Below, piece by piece: positions 6,588-12,915 of a stretch of DNA of 15,169 nucleotides (its first letter is position 1; every line of letters begins with the position of its first letter). The stretch spans positions 1-15,169 of the forward strand of contig CAVBBL010000042.1 of assembly GCA_963593905.1 (NCBI GenBank), written 5' to 3'. A program made the position numbers and the translations under genes. The DNA is from CAG-791 sp963593905. Its GTDB lineage: Bacteria > Bacillota > Clostridia > Lachnospirales > Lachnospiraceae. Below the pieces are notes generated by a model. That model had not been told where the DNA came from, did not search any database, and worked only from the letters and a program-made list of their open reading frames with translations.

Positions 6588-7067
6588 ATGGAAAAAATTA
6601 CCAGCTTCACAATCAATCACATTCTTTTAGAGCCCGGTATCTATGTCTCTCGGTTGGATCACTACGGTGATACTGTCATCACTACCTTTGATATCCGCAT
6701 GACTTCCCCCAATGATGAACCGGTCATGAATACTGCAGAGATGCATACCATTGAGCATCTTGCTGCCACCTATCTGCGCAATCATCCGGATTATAAGGAT
6801 AAAACCGTTTATTTTGGCCCTATGGGCTGCCGCACCGGCTTTTATCTGCTGCTGGCAGGAGAGTACACCTCTGCTCAGATCGTCCCTCTGCTTACCTCCA
6901 TGTTTGAATTTATCAGGGATTTCGAGGGGGATGTCCCCGGTGCTTCTCCCAGAGACTGCGGCAACTATCTGGACATGAATCTGAGCATGGCCAAATATCT
7001 CGCCAATCGTTTCCTGCAAAACACCCTTTATGGCATCGATGAAAAACATCTCGTCTACCCGGAGTAA
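6588..7067 (+). CDS. luxS: S-ribosylhomocysteine lyase (AI-2 synthase)
   Basis: LuxS splits S-ribosylhomocysteine into homocysteine and 4,5-dihydroxy-2,3-pentanedione, the precursor of the quorum signal AI-2. The 159-residue protein is full length. The metal site is His53-x-x-Glu56-His57 (HTIEH) plus Cys124 in RDCGNY. The catalytic Cys81 is in GPMGCRTGFY. I chose ATG 6588 because GAGGA lies five bases upstream and the protein then begins MEKITSF as LuxS proteins do; the in-frame ATG at 6576 lies within the same repeat edge and lacks a ribosome site. The enzyme for the preceding step, MtnN, is encoded next (181 bases on). No terminator separates them. Confidence 0.97.
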   Translation: MEKITSFTINHILLEPGIYVSRLDHYGDTVITTFDIRMTSPNDEPVMNTAEMHTIEHLAATYLRNHPDYKDKTVYFGPMGCRTGFYLLLAGEYTSAQIVPLLTSMFEFIRDFEGDVPGASPRDCGNYLDMNLSMAKYLANRFLQNTLYGIDEKHLVYPE

Positions 7068-7102
7068 ATCACTGCAATAAAAGAATGACAGAAAGGTAAT
7101 AA

Positions 7103-7247
7103 GCAGTTTGAAAGAAATGCCTGATGACATTTCTTTCAAACTGCATTGATGCCGTAAACGTCATCAATGCATGGTCGTATCAGAGAAATCGCCTGCGCGA
7201 TTTCTCTTCACGTAGCCGCAATAAATTGCGTCATAGAAAGGAAAAAA
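7103..7247 (+). repeat. Four-hairpin leader element, type I, before mtnN
   Basis: A: perfect 17-bp arms GCAGTTTGAAAGAAATG (7103-7119) and its complement (7128-7144). B: GCATTGATG/CATCAATGC (7143-7151, 7162-7170) with inner CGT-AA-ACG. Linker GGTCGTATC. C: AGAGAAATCGC/GCGATTTCTCT (7182-7192, 7197-7207). Linker TCACG. D: CGCAA-TAAA-TTGCG (7217-7230). Then AAAGGA and the mtnN ATG. Compared with the copy at 8919-9060, arms of C and D differ but still pair. Confidence 0.85.
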
Positions 7248-7946
7248 ATGATAAAATTAGGCATTATCGGCGCTATGGATGTAGAAGTCGCCGTGTTAAA
7301 AAAGCTCGTTGAGAATCCTACCGTCATCACCCGGGCCGGCATGGAGTTTGTCTCCGGTCAGATTGGCGATAAAGACGTCGTCATCGTAAAAAGCGGCATC
7401 GGCAAAGTAAATGCAGGTCTTTGCGTTCAGATTCTCGCTGATCTTTTCTCAGTCACTCATATCATCAACACAGGCGTGGCCGGCTCTCTTTGCAATGATG
7501 CTAATATCGGTGACATCATTGTTTCCACAGATGCTATGTATCACGATGTAGACGCCACTGTTTTTGGCTATCAGATTGGTCAGGTTCCTCAGATGAACAC
7601 GGTATCCTTCCCCGCGGATGACAGTCTTCGTCTCGCCGCAGTCCATGCCTGCCGCAGCGCAGCCCCTGATATTCAGGTATTTACCGGCCGTGTTGTCAGT
7701 GGCGATCAATTCATCTGTGATGCTGACAAAAAATCCTGGATCAAAGATAATTTCCACGCATTCTGCACAGAAATGGAAGGCGCCGCCATTGCGCAGGCAG
7801 CCTATGTCAATGGAATTCCTTTTGTCATTGTCCGTGCCATTTCCGACAAAGCAGACGGCAGCGATGTAGTAGATTATCCCGTATTTGAAGCAAAAGCAGC
7901 CGAGCACTGCGCAAAGTTGGTGGGAGAAATGATCCGTTCTCTGTAA
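7248..7946 (+). CDS. mtnN: 5'-methylthioadenosine/S-adenosylhomocysteine nucleosidase
   Basis: MtnN (Pfs) removes adenine from S-adenosylhomocysteine and methylthioadenosine, clearing inhibitors of methylation and making the substrate of LuxS. The protein is 232 residues, the usual length. It opens with LGIIGAMDVEV, where Glu13 matches catalytic Glu12 of the E. coli enzyme. GVAGSL (76-81) and SGDQFI are family motifs. Glu177 in EMEGAAIAQ and Asp200 in RAISDKAD match the ribose-binding Glu174 and catalytic Asp197. ATG 7248 has AAAGGA five bases upstream; a longer in-frame reading from 7167 would run through the hairpin repeat and was rejected. It sits directly after luxS, a pairing that makes the two-step pathway. 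Confidence 0.96.
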   Translation: MIKLGIIGAMDVEVAVLKKLVENPTVITRAGMEFVSGQIGDKDVVIVKSGIGKVNAGLCVQILADLFSVTHIINTGVAGSLCNDANIGDIIVSTDAMYHDVDATVFGYQIGQVPQMNTVSFPADDSLRLAAVHACRSAAPDIQVFTGRVVSGDQFICDADKKSWIKDNFHAFCTEMEGAAIAQAAYVNGIPFVIVRAISDKADGSDVVDYPVFEAKAAEHCAKLVGEMIRSL

Positions 7947-7950
7947 GGAA

Positions 7951-8121
7951 ATTCTCTTCGCAGCTTCGCTGCTCAGATTGGAGATTAGTGCGAAAAATCT
8001 GCTCGATAGCAGATTTTTCACCCCGCAGCATGTGCTACGCACATACTGCCCTGATGGCAGACGAGAATCTTTGATTCTCGTCGCCTCTTCGCAGCTTCGC
8101 TGCTCAGAATTGGAGATTAGT
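7951..8121 (+). repeat. Type II leader element before tcdA, with duplicated E end
   Basis: A 37-base unit, CTCTTCGCAGC-TTC-GCTGC followed by TCAGA(A)TTGGAGATTAGT, occurs at 7954-7990 and again at 8085-8121, with at most two differences. Between them are H1 (GAAAAATCTGC/GCAGATTTTTC around loop TCGATA, 7992-8019), G (ATGTGC-TAC-GCACAT, 8030-8044), CCCTGATGGCAG and H2 (ACGAGAATC-TTT-GATTCTCGT, 8061-8081). The second unit supplies the ribosome site GGAG and runs straight into the tcdA ATG; the first offers a similar GGAG plus GTG. Confidence 0.82.
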
Positions 8122-8883
8122 ATGTTAAATCAGTTTTCCAGAACAGAGCTGCTCTTTGGCCATGAGGCTATGGAAAAGCTCTCTCATGCACGGGTGGCAG
8201 TCTTTGGCATCGGCGGCGTCGGCGGTTATACCGTAGAAGCCCTGGCCAGAAGCGGCATCGGCACCCTTGACCTGATTGATGACGACCGGGTTTGCCTGAC
8301 CAATATCAATCGCCAGATTTATGCGACACGAAAGACTATCGGCCAATACAAGGTAGATGTGGCCAGGGAGCGCTGTCTCGACATCAACCCCAATCTGGTT
8401 ATCAACACCTATAAAACATTTTATATGCCGGATACCGCTGATCAATTTGATTTCTCCGACTATGATTATGTAGTAGATGCCATTGATACCGTCACCGGCA
8501 AGATTGCTTTGGTCCTGCAGGCACAGGCCGCAGGTGTTCCCATTATCAGTTCTATGGGCGCCGGTAATAAGGTGGATCCTACTGCTTTTCAGGTCGCTGA
8601 TATCTATAAAACTTCTGTTTGCCCCCTTGCCAAGGTAATGCGCAGGGAGCTGAAAAAGAGAGGAGTAAAACACCTGAAGGTAGTTTATTCCAAAGAGCCG
8701 GCCCTCACACCCCTGGAGGATATGTCCATCAGCTGCCGTTCCCACTGCGTTTGTCCCCCCGGCACACAGCGCAAGTGCACAGACCGCCGAGCTATCCCGG
8801 GAAGCAACGCCTTTGTCCCTTCCGTGGTAGGACTGATCATTGCCGGCGAGATCATCAAGGATTTGTCCGGTTTTTCATCCTGA
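8122..8883 (+). CDS. tcdA: tRNA threonylcarbamoyladenosine dehydratase (TcdA/CsdL)
   Basis: TcdA is an E1-like enzyme that uses ATP to dehydrate t6A37 of ANN-reading tRNAs into the cyclic form ct6A. The 253-residue protein has the ThiF/E1 fold: GIGGVGGYTVE nucleotide loop (about 29-39), DLIDDDRVCLTNINRQ (50-65), and VDAIDTVTGK. The C-terminal part has the Cys-rich CRSHCVCPPGTQRKC and IPGSNAFVPS common in bacterial TcdA. The ATG at 8122 has GGAG six bases before it; both lie in the repeat edge, so the 48-codon upstream extension in this frame is hairpin DNA, not protein. In E. coli the enzyme works with the CsdA-CsdE sulfur relay; here a cysteine desulfurase gene follows, separated by 177 bases, consistent with a functional link. 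Confidence 0.94.
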   Translation: MLNQFSRTELLFGHEAMEKLSHARVAVFGIGGVGGYTVEALARSGIGTLDLIDDDRVCLTNINRQIYATRKTIGQYKVDVARERCLDINPNLVINTYKTFYMPDTADQFDFSDYDYVVDAIDTVTGKIALVLQAQAAGVPIISSMGAGNKVDPTAFQVADIYKTSVCPLAKVMRRELKKRGVKHLKVVYSKEPALTPLEDMSISCRSHCVCPPGTQRKCTDRRAIPGSNAFVPSVVGLIIAGEIIKDLSGFSS

Positions 8884-8885
8884 AA

Positions 8886-8907
8886 TTCTCGTCGCCTCTT
8901 CGCAGCA
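8886..8907 (+). repeat. Remnant of type II element after tcdA
   Basis: ATTCTCGTCGCC, CTCTTCGCAGC matches the H2-E junction at 8075-8095, but the rest of the element is missing. It starts four bases after the tcdA stop. A similar AAATTCTC then TTCGCAGC follows the mtnN stop. Confidence 0.6.
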
Positions 8908-8918
8908 AATAAGGAGAG

Positions 8919-9060
8919 GTTTGAAAGAAATGCTCGATAGCATTTCTTTCAAACTGCATTGATGTCGTAAACGCCATCAATACAGATCGTATCGGAGAAT
9001 TCGCCTTCGCGAAATTCTCCTCACGCAGCCGCAGACGAGCTGCGGCATAAAGAGGTAAGT
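8919..9060 (+). repeat. Four-hairpin leader element, type I, before cysteine desulfurase
   Basis: A: GTTTGAAAGAAATGC/GCATTTCTTTCAAAC around TCGATA (8919-8954). B: GCATTGATG/CATCAATAC (8956-8983) around TCGTAAACGC. Linker AGATCGTATC. C: GGAGAATTCGC/GCGAAATTCTCC (8994-9020, one bulge). Linker TCACGCA. D: GCCGCAG-ACGAG-CTGCGGC (9028-9046). Then AGAGG and ATG. This is the best-formed type I copy. Confidence 0.87.
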
Positions 9061-10185
9061 ATGATCTATCTGGATTATTCATCCAATACGCCCTGTGACC
9101 CATTGGTCCTGCAGCGTTTTTGTGAGATTGAACAAAATTTCCCCGGCAACGCTAACTCCGCCCATCAGGCCGGCCGCCTTGCCCTGCAAAAGCTTCAGGA
9201 AAGCACACTCTCTATTGCCAATATGCTCCATGTGCAGCCGGAGGAAATCATCTATACCTCCGGTGCCAGTGAATCCAATAATCTGGCACTGAAGGGACTG
9301 GCCCGTACTTCCCGTCATATAGGGCGACATATTATTTCCACAGCACTGGAGCACGCTTCAGTGGGCGCATCTCTCACCTGGCTGCAGGAACAGGGATACG
9401 AGATAGACCTGCTGGATATCGGCAGAGACGGCCGAATCGATCTGGATCAACTCCGCTCTCTGCTTCGCAGCGACACTGTCCTGGTCTCTCTCTGCTCAGT
9501 AGACAGTGAACTTGGGACCATACAGCCGATACAGGAAGCAGCTTCTATTATCCGCCAATTTCCCAATTGCCGTTTTCACGTAGATGCTACCCAGGCAATA
9601 GGAAAAATCCCTTTTTCCTTCGATAATGTGGATACCGTCAGCTTCGCCCCTCATAAATTCTATGGTCTGAACGGGAGCGGCATTCTCTTTAAAAGAAAGG
9701 GAGTCACATTAGAGCCATTGATTCACGGCGGTGCCAGCACAACTCTATATCGCAGCGGCACTCCTACCCTTGCACTGAATGTTTCCGCAGAAACTGCACT
9801 GCATCTGGCCCTCTCTCAAATGGACGATCGCAACAAAGTCATCACTGAACATCGAGACAGACTGCTGGCAGCCTTTACTGCTTATCCATTGGTGCACATC
9901 AACACACCGCCCTATGCCGTTCCCCATGTCATCAATTTGAGCATAAAGGGCGTGCGGGGCATTGCTTTTCAGCAGGCACTGGATGAGCGGGGCATCTGTG
10001 TTTCTGTAAAGTCTGCCTGTTCCGTGCCGAACACTCCCTCTAAAGCTGTTTACGCCGTCAGCCGTGACCGGAAAAACGCCCTTTGCTCCTGGCGCATCAG
10101 TTTAAGCCATCTCACCACCGACCGAGAGATTACTGAATTTCTGGCTGCATTTGATGAGTGCTATAATTCTCTCACAAATAGTTGA
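9061..10185 (+). CDS. Cysteine desulfurase, NifS/IscS-like (class V aminotransferase)
   Basis: This PLP enzyme turns cysteine into alanine and an enzyme-bound persulfide that feeds thio-modification of tRNA, Fe-S clusters or cofactors. In its 374 residues, MIYLDYSSNTP opens the fold, and TSGASESNN (66-74) binds phosphate. His98 stacks on PLP, Asp175 and Gln178 bind the ring (HVDATQ), and Lys199 in SFAPHKFYG forms the Schiff base. The catalytic loop Cys320 is in VKSACSVPN. All active-site residues are present. The usual SSGSAC start of the loop reads VKSAC here, a small variation. AGAGG lies five bases before ATG 9061. With TcdA before it and a TtcA-family thiolase after it, sulfur delivery to tRNA is the most likely use; no scaffold protein gene is nearby. 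I leave the symbol open because NifS, IscS and similar types cannot be separated here. Confidence 0.92.
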   Translation: MIYLDYSSNTPCDPLVLQRFCEIEQNFPGNANSAHQAGRLALQKLQESTLSIANMLHVQPEEIIYTSGASESNNLALKGLARTSRHIGRHIISTALEHASVGASLTWLQEQGYEIDLLDIGRDGRIDLDQLRSLLRSDTVLVSLCSVDSELGTIQPIQEAASIIRQFPNCRFHVDATQAIGKIPFSFDNVDTVSFAPHKFYGLNGSGILFKRKGVTLEPLIHGGASTTLYRSGTPTLALNVSAETALHLALSQMDDRNKVITEHRDRLLAAFTAYPLVHINTPPYAVPHVINLSIKGVRGIAFQQALDERGICVSVKSACSVPNTPSKAVYAVSRDRKNALCSWRISLSHLTTDREITEFLAAFDECYNSLTNS

Positions 10186-10277
10186 AATGTGCTGCACATT
10201 TGCTGCATTGATGGCAGATGAGGATCTGATATCCTTGTTGCTTCTTTGCAGCAACGCTGCTCAGAATAGAGATTAGT
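10185..10277 (+). repeat. Type II element without H1, directly after cysteine desulfurase
   Basis: It begins on the last base of the stop codon: G hairpin AAATGTGC-T-GCACATTT (10185-10201), then TTGATGGCAG, a partly decayed H2 (AGGAT/ATCCT, 10216-10231) and E (GCAGC-AAC-GCTGC), ending TCAGAATAGAGATTAGTG. Linkers match those before tcdA. No gene starts at its end; instead the 21-bp array follows. Confidence 0.7.
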
Positions 10278-10304
10278 GTGCAAACTGCCTTCGATTTCAA
10301 ATGA

Positions 10305-10429
10305 GAATTAGATATTCTCATTTAAGAATTAGAAATTTTCATTGAAGATTCAGATATTCTCAATTGGAGAATCAGAATTTTCATTGAGGATTCAGATATT
10401 CTCAATTGAAGAATCGGAAATTCGCATTG
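10305..10429 (+). repeat. Six degenerate 21-bp tandem repeats upstream of ttcA
   Basis: Unit starts at 10305, 10326, 10347, 10369, 10389 and 10411, lengths 19-22. The approximate consensus is GAWTCAGATATTCTCATTGAA. Units 3 and 5 are nearly identical, as are 2 and 4, giving a 42-43-bp higher-order period. Units contain self-complementary pieces such as ATTGAG and CTCAAT. There are no spacers. The array is much more AT-rich than its surroundings. Confidence 0.85.
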
Positions 10430-10541
10430 TTTTTGCGCTGCTATTGGCACCGCAGGCGTCACCAATAGTACTGATTGCAGATCAAATCACTGTTTGATTT
10501 GCGATTTCTCCGGTGCGTGGAGCCTGCGGAATGGAGATGAA
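10430..10541 (+). repeat. Second half of type II element before ttcA
   Basis: TTTTTGCGC can pair with GTGCAAA upstream of the 21-bp array, closing a long stem. G hairpin CTATTGG/CCAATAG (10441-10447, 10462-10468), TACTGATTGCAG, H2 ATCAAA/TTTGAT inside GCA/TGC (10477-10502), then CTCC-GGAG in place of E, and GGAG five bases before the ttcA ATG. Order equals that before luxS and tcdA, arms differ but pair. Confidence 0.68.
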
Positions 10542-11390
10542 ATGTCAAAAGAACTTGAAAGATACCAAATTGCTGAGAGAAGCATTATTAAAAAATATCG
10601 AAAGGAACTCTGGAGTCCCTTTATCACCGCTATCAAAAAATATGAGCTCATTGAAGCCGGTGACAAGATTGCTGTCTGTATATCCGGCGGCAAAGATTCT
10701 ATGCTCATGGCCAAGCTGATTCAGCAGCTTCAGCGACACTCAGAGGTTCCCTTTGAAGCCGTCTATCTGGTGATGGATCCCGGCTATAACGAGATTAACC
10801 GTCAGAAAATCGAAAGCAATGCCCAGCTCCTTCACATTCCCATTACTGTATTTGAAACCAATATTTTCCAGATTGCCAACGGTACTGATGAATCTCCCTG
10901 CTATCTGTGCGCGCGGATGCGCCGGGGAGCGCTCTATGCCAAGGCTAAAGAGCTAGGCTGCAATAAGATTGCACTGGGTCATCATTTAAACGATGTAGTA
11001 GAGACTACCCTGATGGGCATGTTCTACGGCTCACAGCTCCAGGCAATGCTTCCCAAGCTGCACAGCAAGAATTTTGAGGGAATTTCCCTCATTCGTCCTA
11101 TGTACTGTATTCGGGAGGAGGATATTATCGCTTGGCGCCAGTATAATGAATTAGAGTTCATCCAATGTGCCTGCCGTTTCACAGAAAGCTGCACCATTTG
11201 CGACAATGGCGGAGGCGGCTCAAAACGCCAGGAGATGAAGGTACTGATTCGTCGTCTAAAACAAAATAATCCTGACATCGAACGCAATATATACAACAGT
11301 CTTCACGCTGTCTGTCTCGACACCTTTCCCGGTTACAAAACCGGCAAGGAGGTGCATTCCTTCTTAGAGCGCTATAATGCGCAGGAATAA
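10542..11390 (+). CDS. ttcA: TtcA-family tRNA 2-thiocytidine synthase-like ATPase
   Basis: Members of this PP-loop family adenylate a tRNA cytidine and, using a [4Fe-4S] cluster, put sulfur on C32. The 282-residue protein has the PP-loop SGGKDS (48-53), cluster-type Cys120-x-x-Cys123 (PCYLCARMRRG) and GHHLNDVVETTLM (146-158). A third cluster cysteine could be Cys209 or Cys211, corresponding to Cys222 of E. coli TtcA. Four cysteines cluster at 209-220 (CACRFTESCTIC), more than the single one needed. The ATG at 10542 has GGAG five bases upstream; readings from 10494 or 10513 start in repeat DNA. It ends the run of sulfur genes and is followed by a terminator. The family includes relatives with other thiolation targets, so C32 is not certain. 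Confidence 0.83.
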   Translation: MSKELERYQIAERSIIKKYRKELWSPFITAIKKYELIEAGDKIAVCISGGKDSMLMAKLIQQLQRHSEVPFEAVYLVMDPGYNEINRQKIESNAQLLHIPITVFETNIFQIANGTDESPCYLCARMRRGALYAKAKELGCNKIALGHHLNDVVETTLMGMFYGSQLQAMLPKLHSKNFEGISLIRPMYCIREEDIIAWRQYNELEFIQCACRFTESCTICDNGGGGSKRQEMKVLIRRLKQNNPDIERNIYNSLHAVCLDTFPGYKTGKEVHSFLERYNAQE

Positions 11391-11442
11391 ACTGTGATTT
11401 CTTATAATTTTTTTATCATTTATGATTTGCTATAGTCTTCCT

Positions 11443-11475
11443 AACCGGAGTCCTTGTAAAAGACTCCGGTTTTTT
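11443..11475 (+). terminator. Rho-independent terminator after ttcA
   Basis: AACCGGAGTC (11443-11452) pairs with GACTCCGGTT (11462-11471), a 10-bp perfect stem, followed by T. It is the first clear terminator after that of hsp20, so it bounds the luxS-ttcA run. Confidence 0.92.
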
Positions 11476-11542
11476 CTTCCGTTTTTCCATCTTGTGTTAC
11501 TTTTCACCGTATGCAGAATGCTTTTTACTGATCATTTGGACC

Positions 11543-11574
11543 ATTTGACGCGTCAACGCGTTGACGTGTCAAAT
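11543..11574. promoter_or_regulatory. Compound operator: nested palindromes over the importer -35
   Basis: A 32-base inverted repeat, 15 of 16 positions complementary: ATTTGACGCGTCAACG then CGTTGACGTGTCAAAT. Each half is itself a 12-base near-palindrome (TTGACGCGTCAA, perfect; TTGACGTGTCAA). The right half contains the -35 box TTGACG, so a bound protein would block polymerase. The repressor is unknown and not encoded in the window. Confidence 0.8.
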
Positions 11575-11589
11575 AGAATGTGCTATATT
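11561..11589 (+). promoter_or_regulatory. Promoter of the ABC importer operon
   Basis: TTGACG (11561-11566), exactly 17 bases, TATATT (11584-11589). The strong match and the operator on the -35 point to a tightly controlled promoter. Confidence 0.78.
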
Positions 11590-11752
11590 GTTGCACAACA
11601 TACGACTTCCCTGCCTCATGAATGCATCAATAAATGCACCAAGCATCACCATGGTGGTCAGCTGAGCTATTTCGCCCGTACGAGTTCTCTGCATGATGCC
11701 GCAATATCTGTGGCAAAGGAAGTAATGTAAAAAAGAAAAGAGGGAGATTATT

Positions 11753-12808
11753 ATGAAAAAGAAGACATTATCCATCCTGATGGCAGCTCTTCTGGCCATG
11801 TCCATGACCGCCTGCGGCGGAAGCTCTTCCACAGCTGACACCGCAGCTTCTGAGGAAACTGCAGCTGAGGAAACCTCCGAAGAAACCGCAGAGGCAGACA
11901 CAGATACCGCTGCTGCAGACACTGCTGACAAAACTTATACCATCGGCATTTGTCAGCTGATTCAGCACGATGCACTGGATGCCGCTACAAAGGGATTTAA
12001 GGATACCCTGACAGAAGAGTTCGGCGATGCTGTTACCTTCGATGAGCAGAACGCACAGGGTGATTCCAACACCTGCTCCACCATCATAAACAGCTTTGTT
12101 TCTGAAAATGTTGACCTGATCCTTGCAAACGCAACCGCATCTCTGCAGGCTGCACAGGCAGGAACGGATACTATTCCTGTTCTTGGCACCTCTGTTACTG
12201 AGTACGGCGTAGCCCTTGGCATTGACGATTTTAACGGCACTGTAGGAGGCAATATTTCCGGCACTTCTGATCTTGCTCCTCTTGACCAGCAGGCTGCAAT
12301 GCTCAATGAGCTCTTCCCCGATGCAAAGACTGTAGGCCTTCTGTATTGCTCCGCTGAGGCAAATTCTCAGTATCAGGTAGACACCGTAAAAGGATATCTG
12401 GAGGATCTTGGATACACCTGCGACTACTACGCTTTCTCTGATTCCAATGACCTCTCCAGCGTTGTTACCAAGGCAGCTGAAGAGAGTGATGTTATCTACA
12501 TTCCCACAGATAATACAGCCGCTAACAACACCGAGCTGATCAATAACATCTGCCAGCCTGCGGGCGTTCCGATCATTGCCGGTGAGGAAGGCATCTGCAG
12601 CGGCTGCGGTGTTGCCACTCTTTCCATCAGTTACTATGATCTGGGCGTTGCCACCGGTAAGATGGCTGTTAAGATTTTAAAGGGTGAGTCCTCCATCTCC
12701 GATATGCCTATCGAGTATGCGGCAACCTTTACCAAGGAATACAATCCCACACTGTGTGAAGCCCTTGGCATCACAGTTCCCGATGGCTATGTTGCAATCG
12801 CTGAATAA
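11753..12808 (+). CDS. ABC importer substrate-binding lipoprotein (ABC_sub_bind/TrpX-type)
   Basis: This 351-residue surface lipoprotein captures the substrate for the permease encoded next. The signal peptide MKKKTLSILMAALLAMSMTAC ends in a lipobox with lipidated Cys21. A low-complexity Glu/Thr/Ala linker (about 22-60) tethers the periplasmic-binding fold that begins TYTIGICQLIQHDALDAAT. Pieces typical of family PF04392 are the repeated N-terminal theme IGICQ..HDALD..KGF and, later, KTVGLLYCSAEANSQYQV and GVATLSISYYDLGVATGKMA. Relatives have been linked to tryptophan uptake (TrpX) but many are of unknown substrate, so I give no symbol. AGGGAG lies six bases before the ATG. A terminator between this gene and the permease should give more of the lipoprotein than of the membrane parts. 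Confidence 0.9.
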   Translation: MKKKTLSILMAALLAMSMTACGGSSSTADTAASEETAAEETSEETAEADTDTAAADTADKTYTIGICQLIQHDALDAATKGFKDTLTEEFGDAVTFDEQNAQGDSNTCSTIINSFVSENVDLILANATASLQAAQAGTDTIPVLGTSVTEYGVALGIDDFNGTVGGNISGTSDLAPLDQQAAMLNELFPDAKTVGLLYCSAEANSQYQVDTVKGYLEDLGYTCDYYAFSDSNDLSSVVTKAAEESDVIYIPTDNTAANNTELINNICQPAGVPIIAGEEGICSGCGVATLSISYYDLGVATGKMAVKILKGESSISDMPIEYAATFTKEYNPTLCEALGITVPDGYVAIAE

Positions 12809-12856
12809 TTTACACAGCAGCTGCACCGGCAGTCCATCACAAACATAGAAAACAGA

Positions 12857-12897
12857 CAACAGCGAGGAAATTTGCCCTCGCTGTTGTTTTAGTTTTT
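12857..12897 (+). terminator. Intra-operon terminator/attenuator after lipoprotein gene
   Basis: CAACAGCGAGG (12857-12867) pairs with CCTCGCTGTTG (12876-12886), 11-bp perfect, then TTTTAGTTTTT. It lies between two genes of one transporter, so it is probably leaky. Confidence 0.85.
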
Positions 12898-12915
12898 AAA
12901 TTATCATTTTCATTA

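Larger units (their letters stand above)
11391..11752. other. Intergenic region, ttcA / ABC importer
   Basis: These 362 bases hold the ttcA terminator, a compound operator, the importer promoter and a 5' leader of about 155 bases. The leader has small palindromes such as CACCATGGTG but no T-box sequence that I can recognise and no convincing short gene. Confidence 0.6.

Noticed and set aside
7978..8121. A 48-codon N-terminal extension of TcdA
   Set aside because: The extension is encoded by hairpin repeat DNA, and the protein family starts near the ATG at 8122, which has GGAG upstream. The same reasoning removes the extensions of MtnN from 7167 and of the TtcA-like protein from 10494.
8125..8745. 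A 206-codon minus-strand open frame opposite tcdA (and similar frames opposite luxS, mtnN and hsp20)
   Set aside because: They mirror strongly conserved genes on the plus strand and lack starts with ribosome sites.
10305..10429. The 21-bp repeats as a CRISPR array
   Set aside because: Units abut each other with no spacers, vary in sequence, and no cas genes are present.
11422..11730. A 102-codon open frame upstream of the importer
   Set aside because: It runs across the ttcA terminator, the operator and the promoter, and has no ribosome site.
11590..11752. T-box or Trp leader peptide before the importer
   Set aside because: No T-box core was found. Short frames at 11618-11665 and near 11693-11725 lack ribosome sites, and only one Trp codon occurs.
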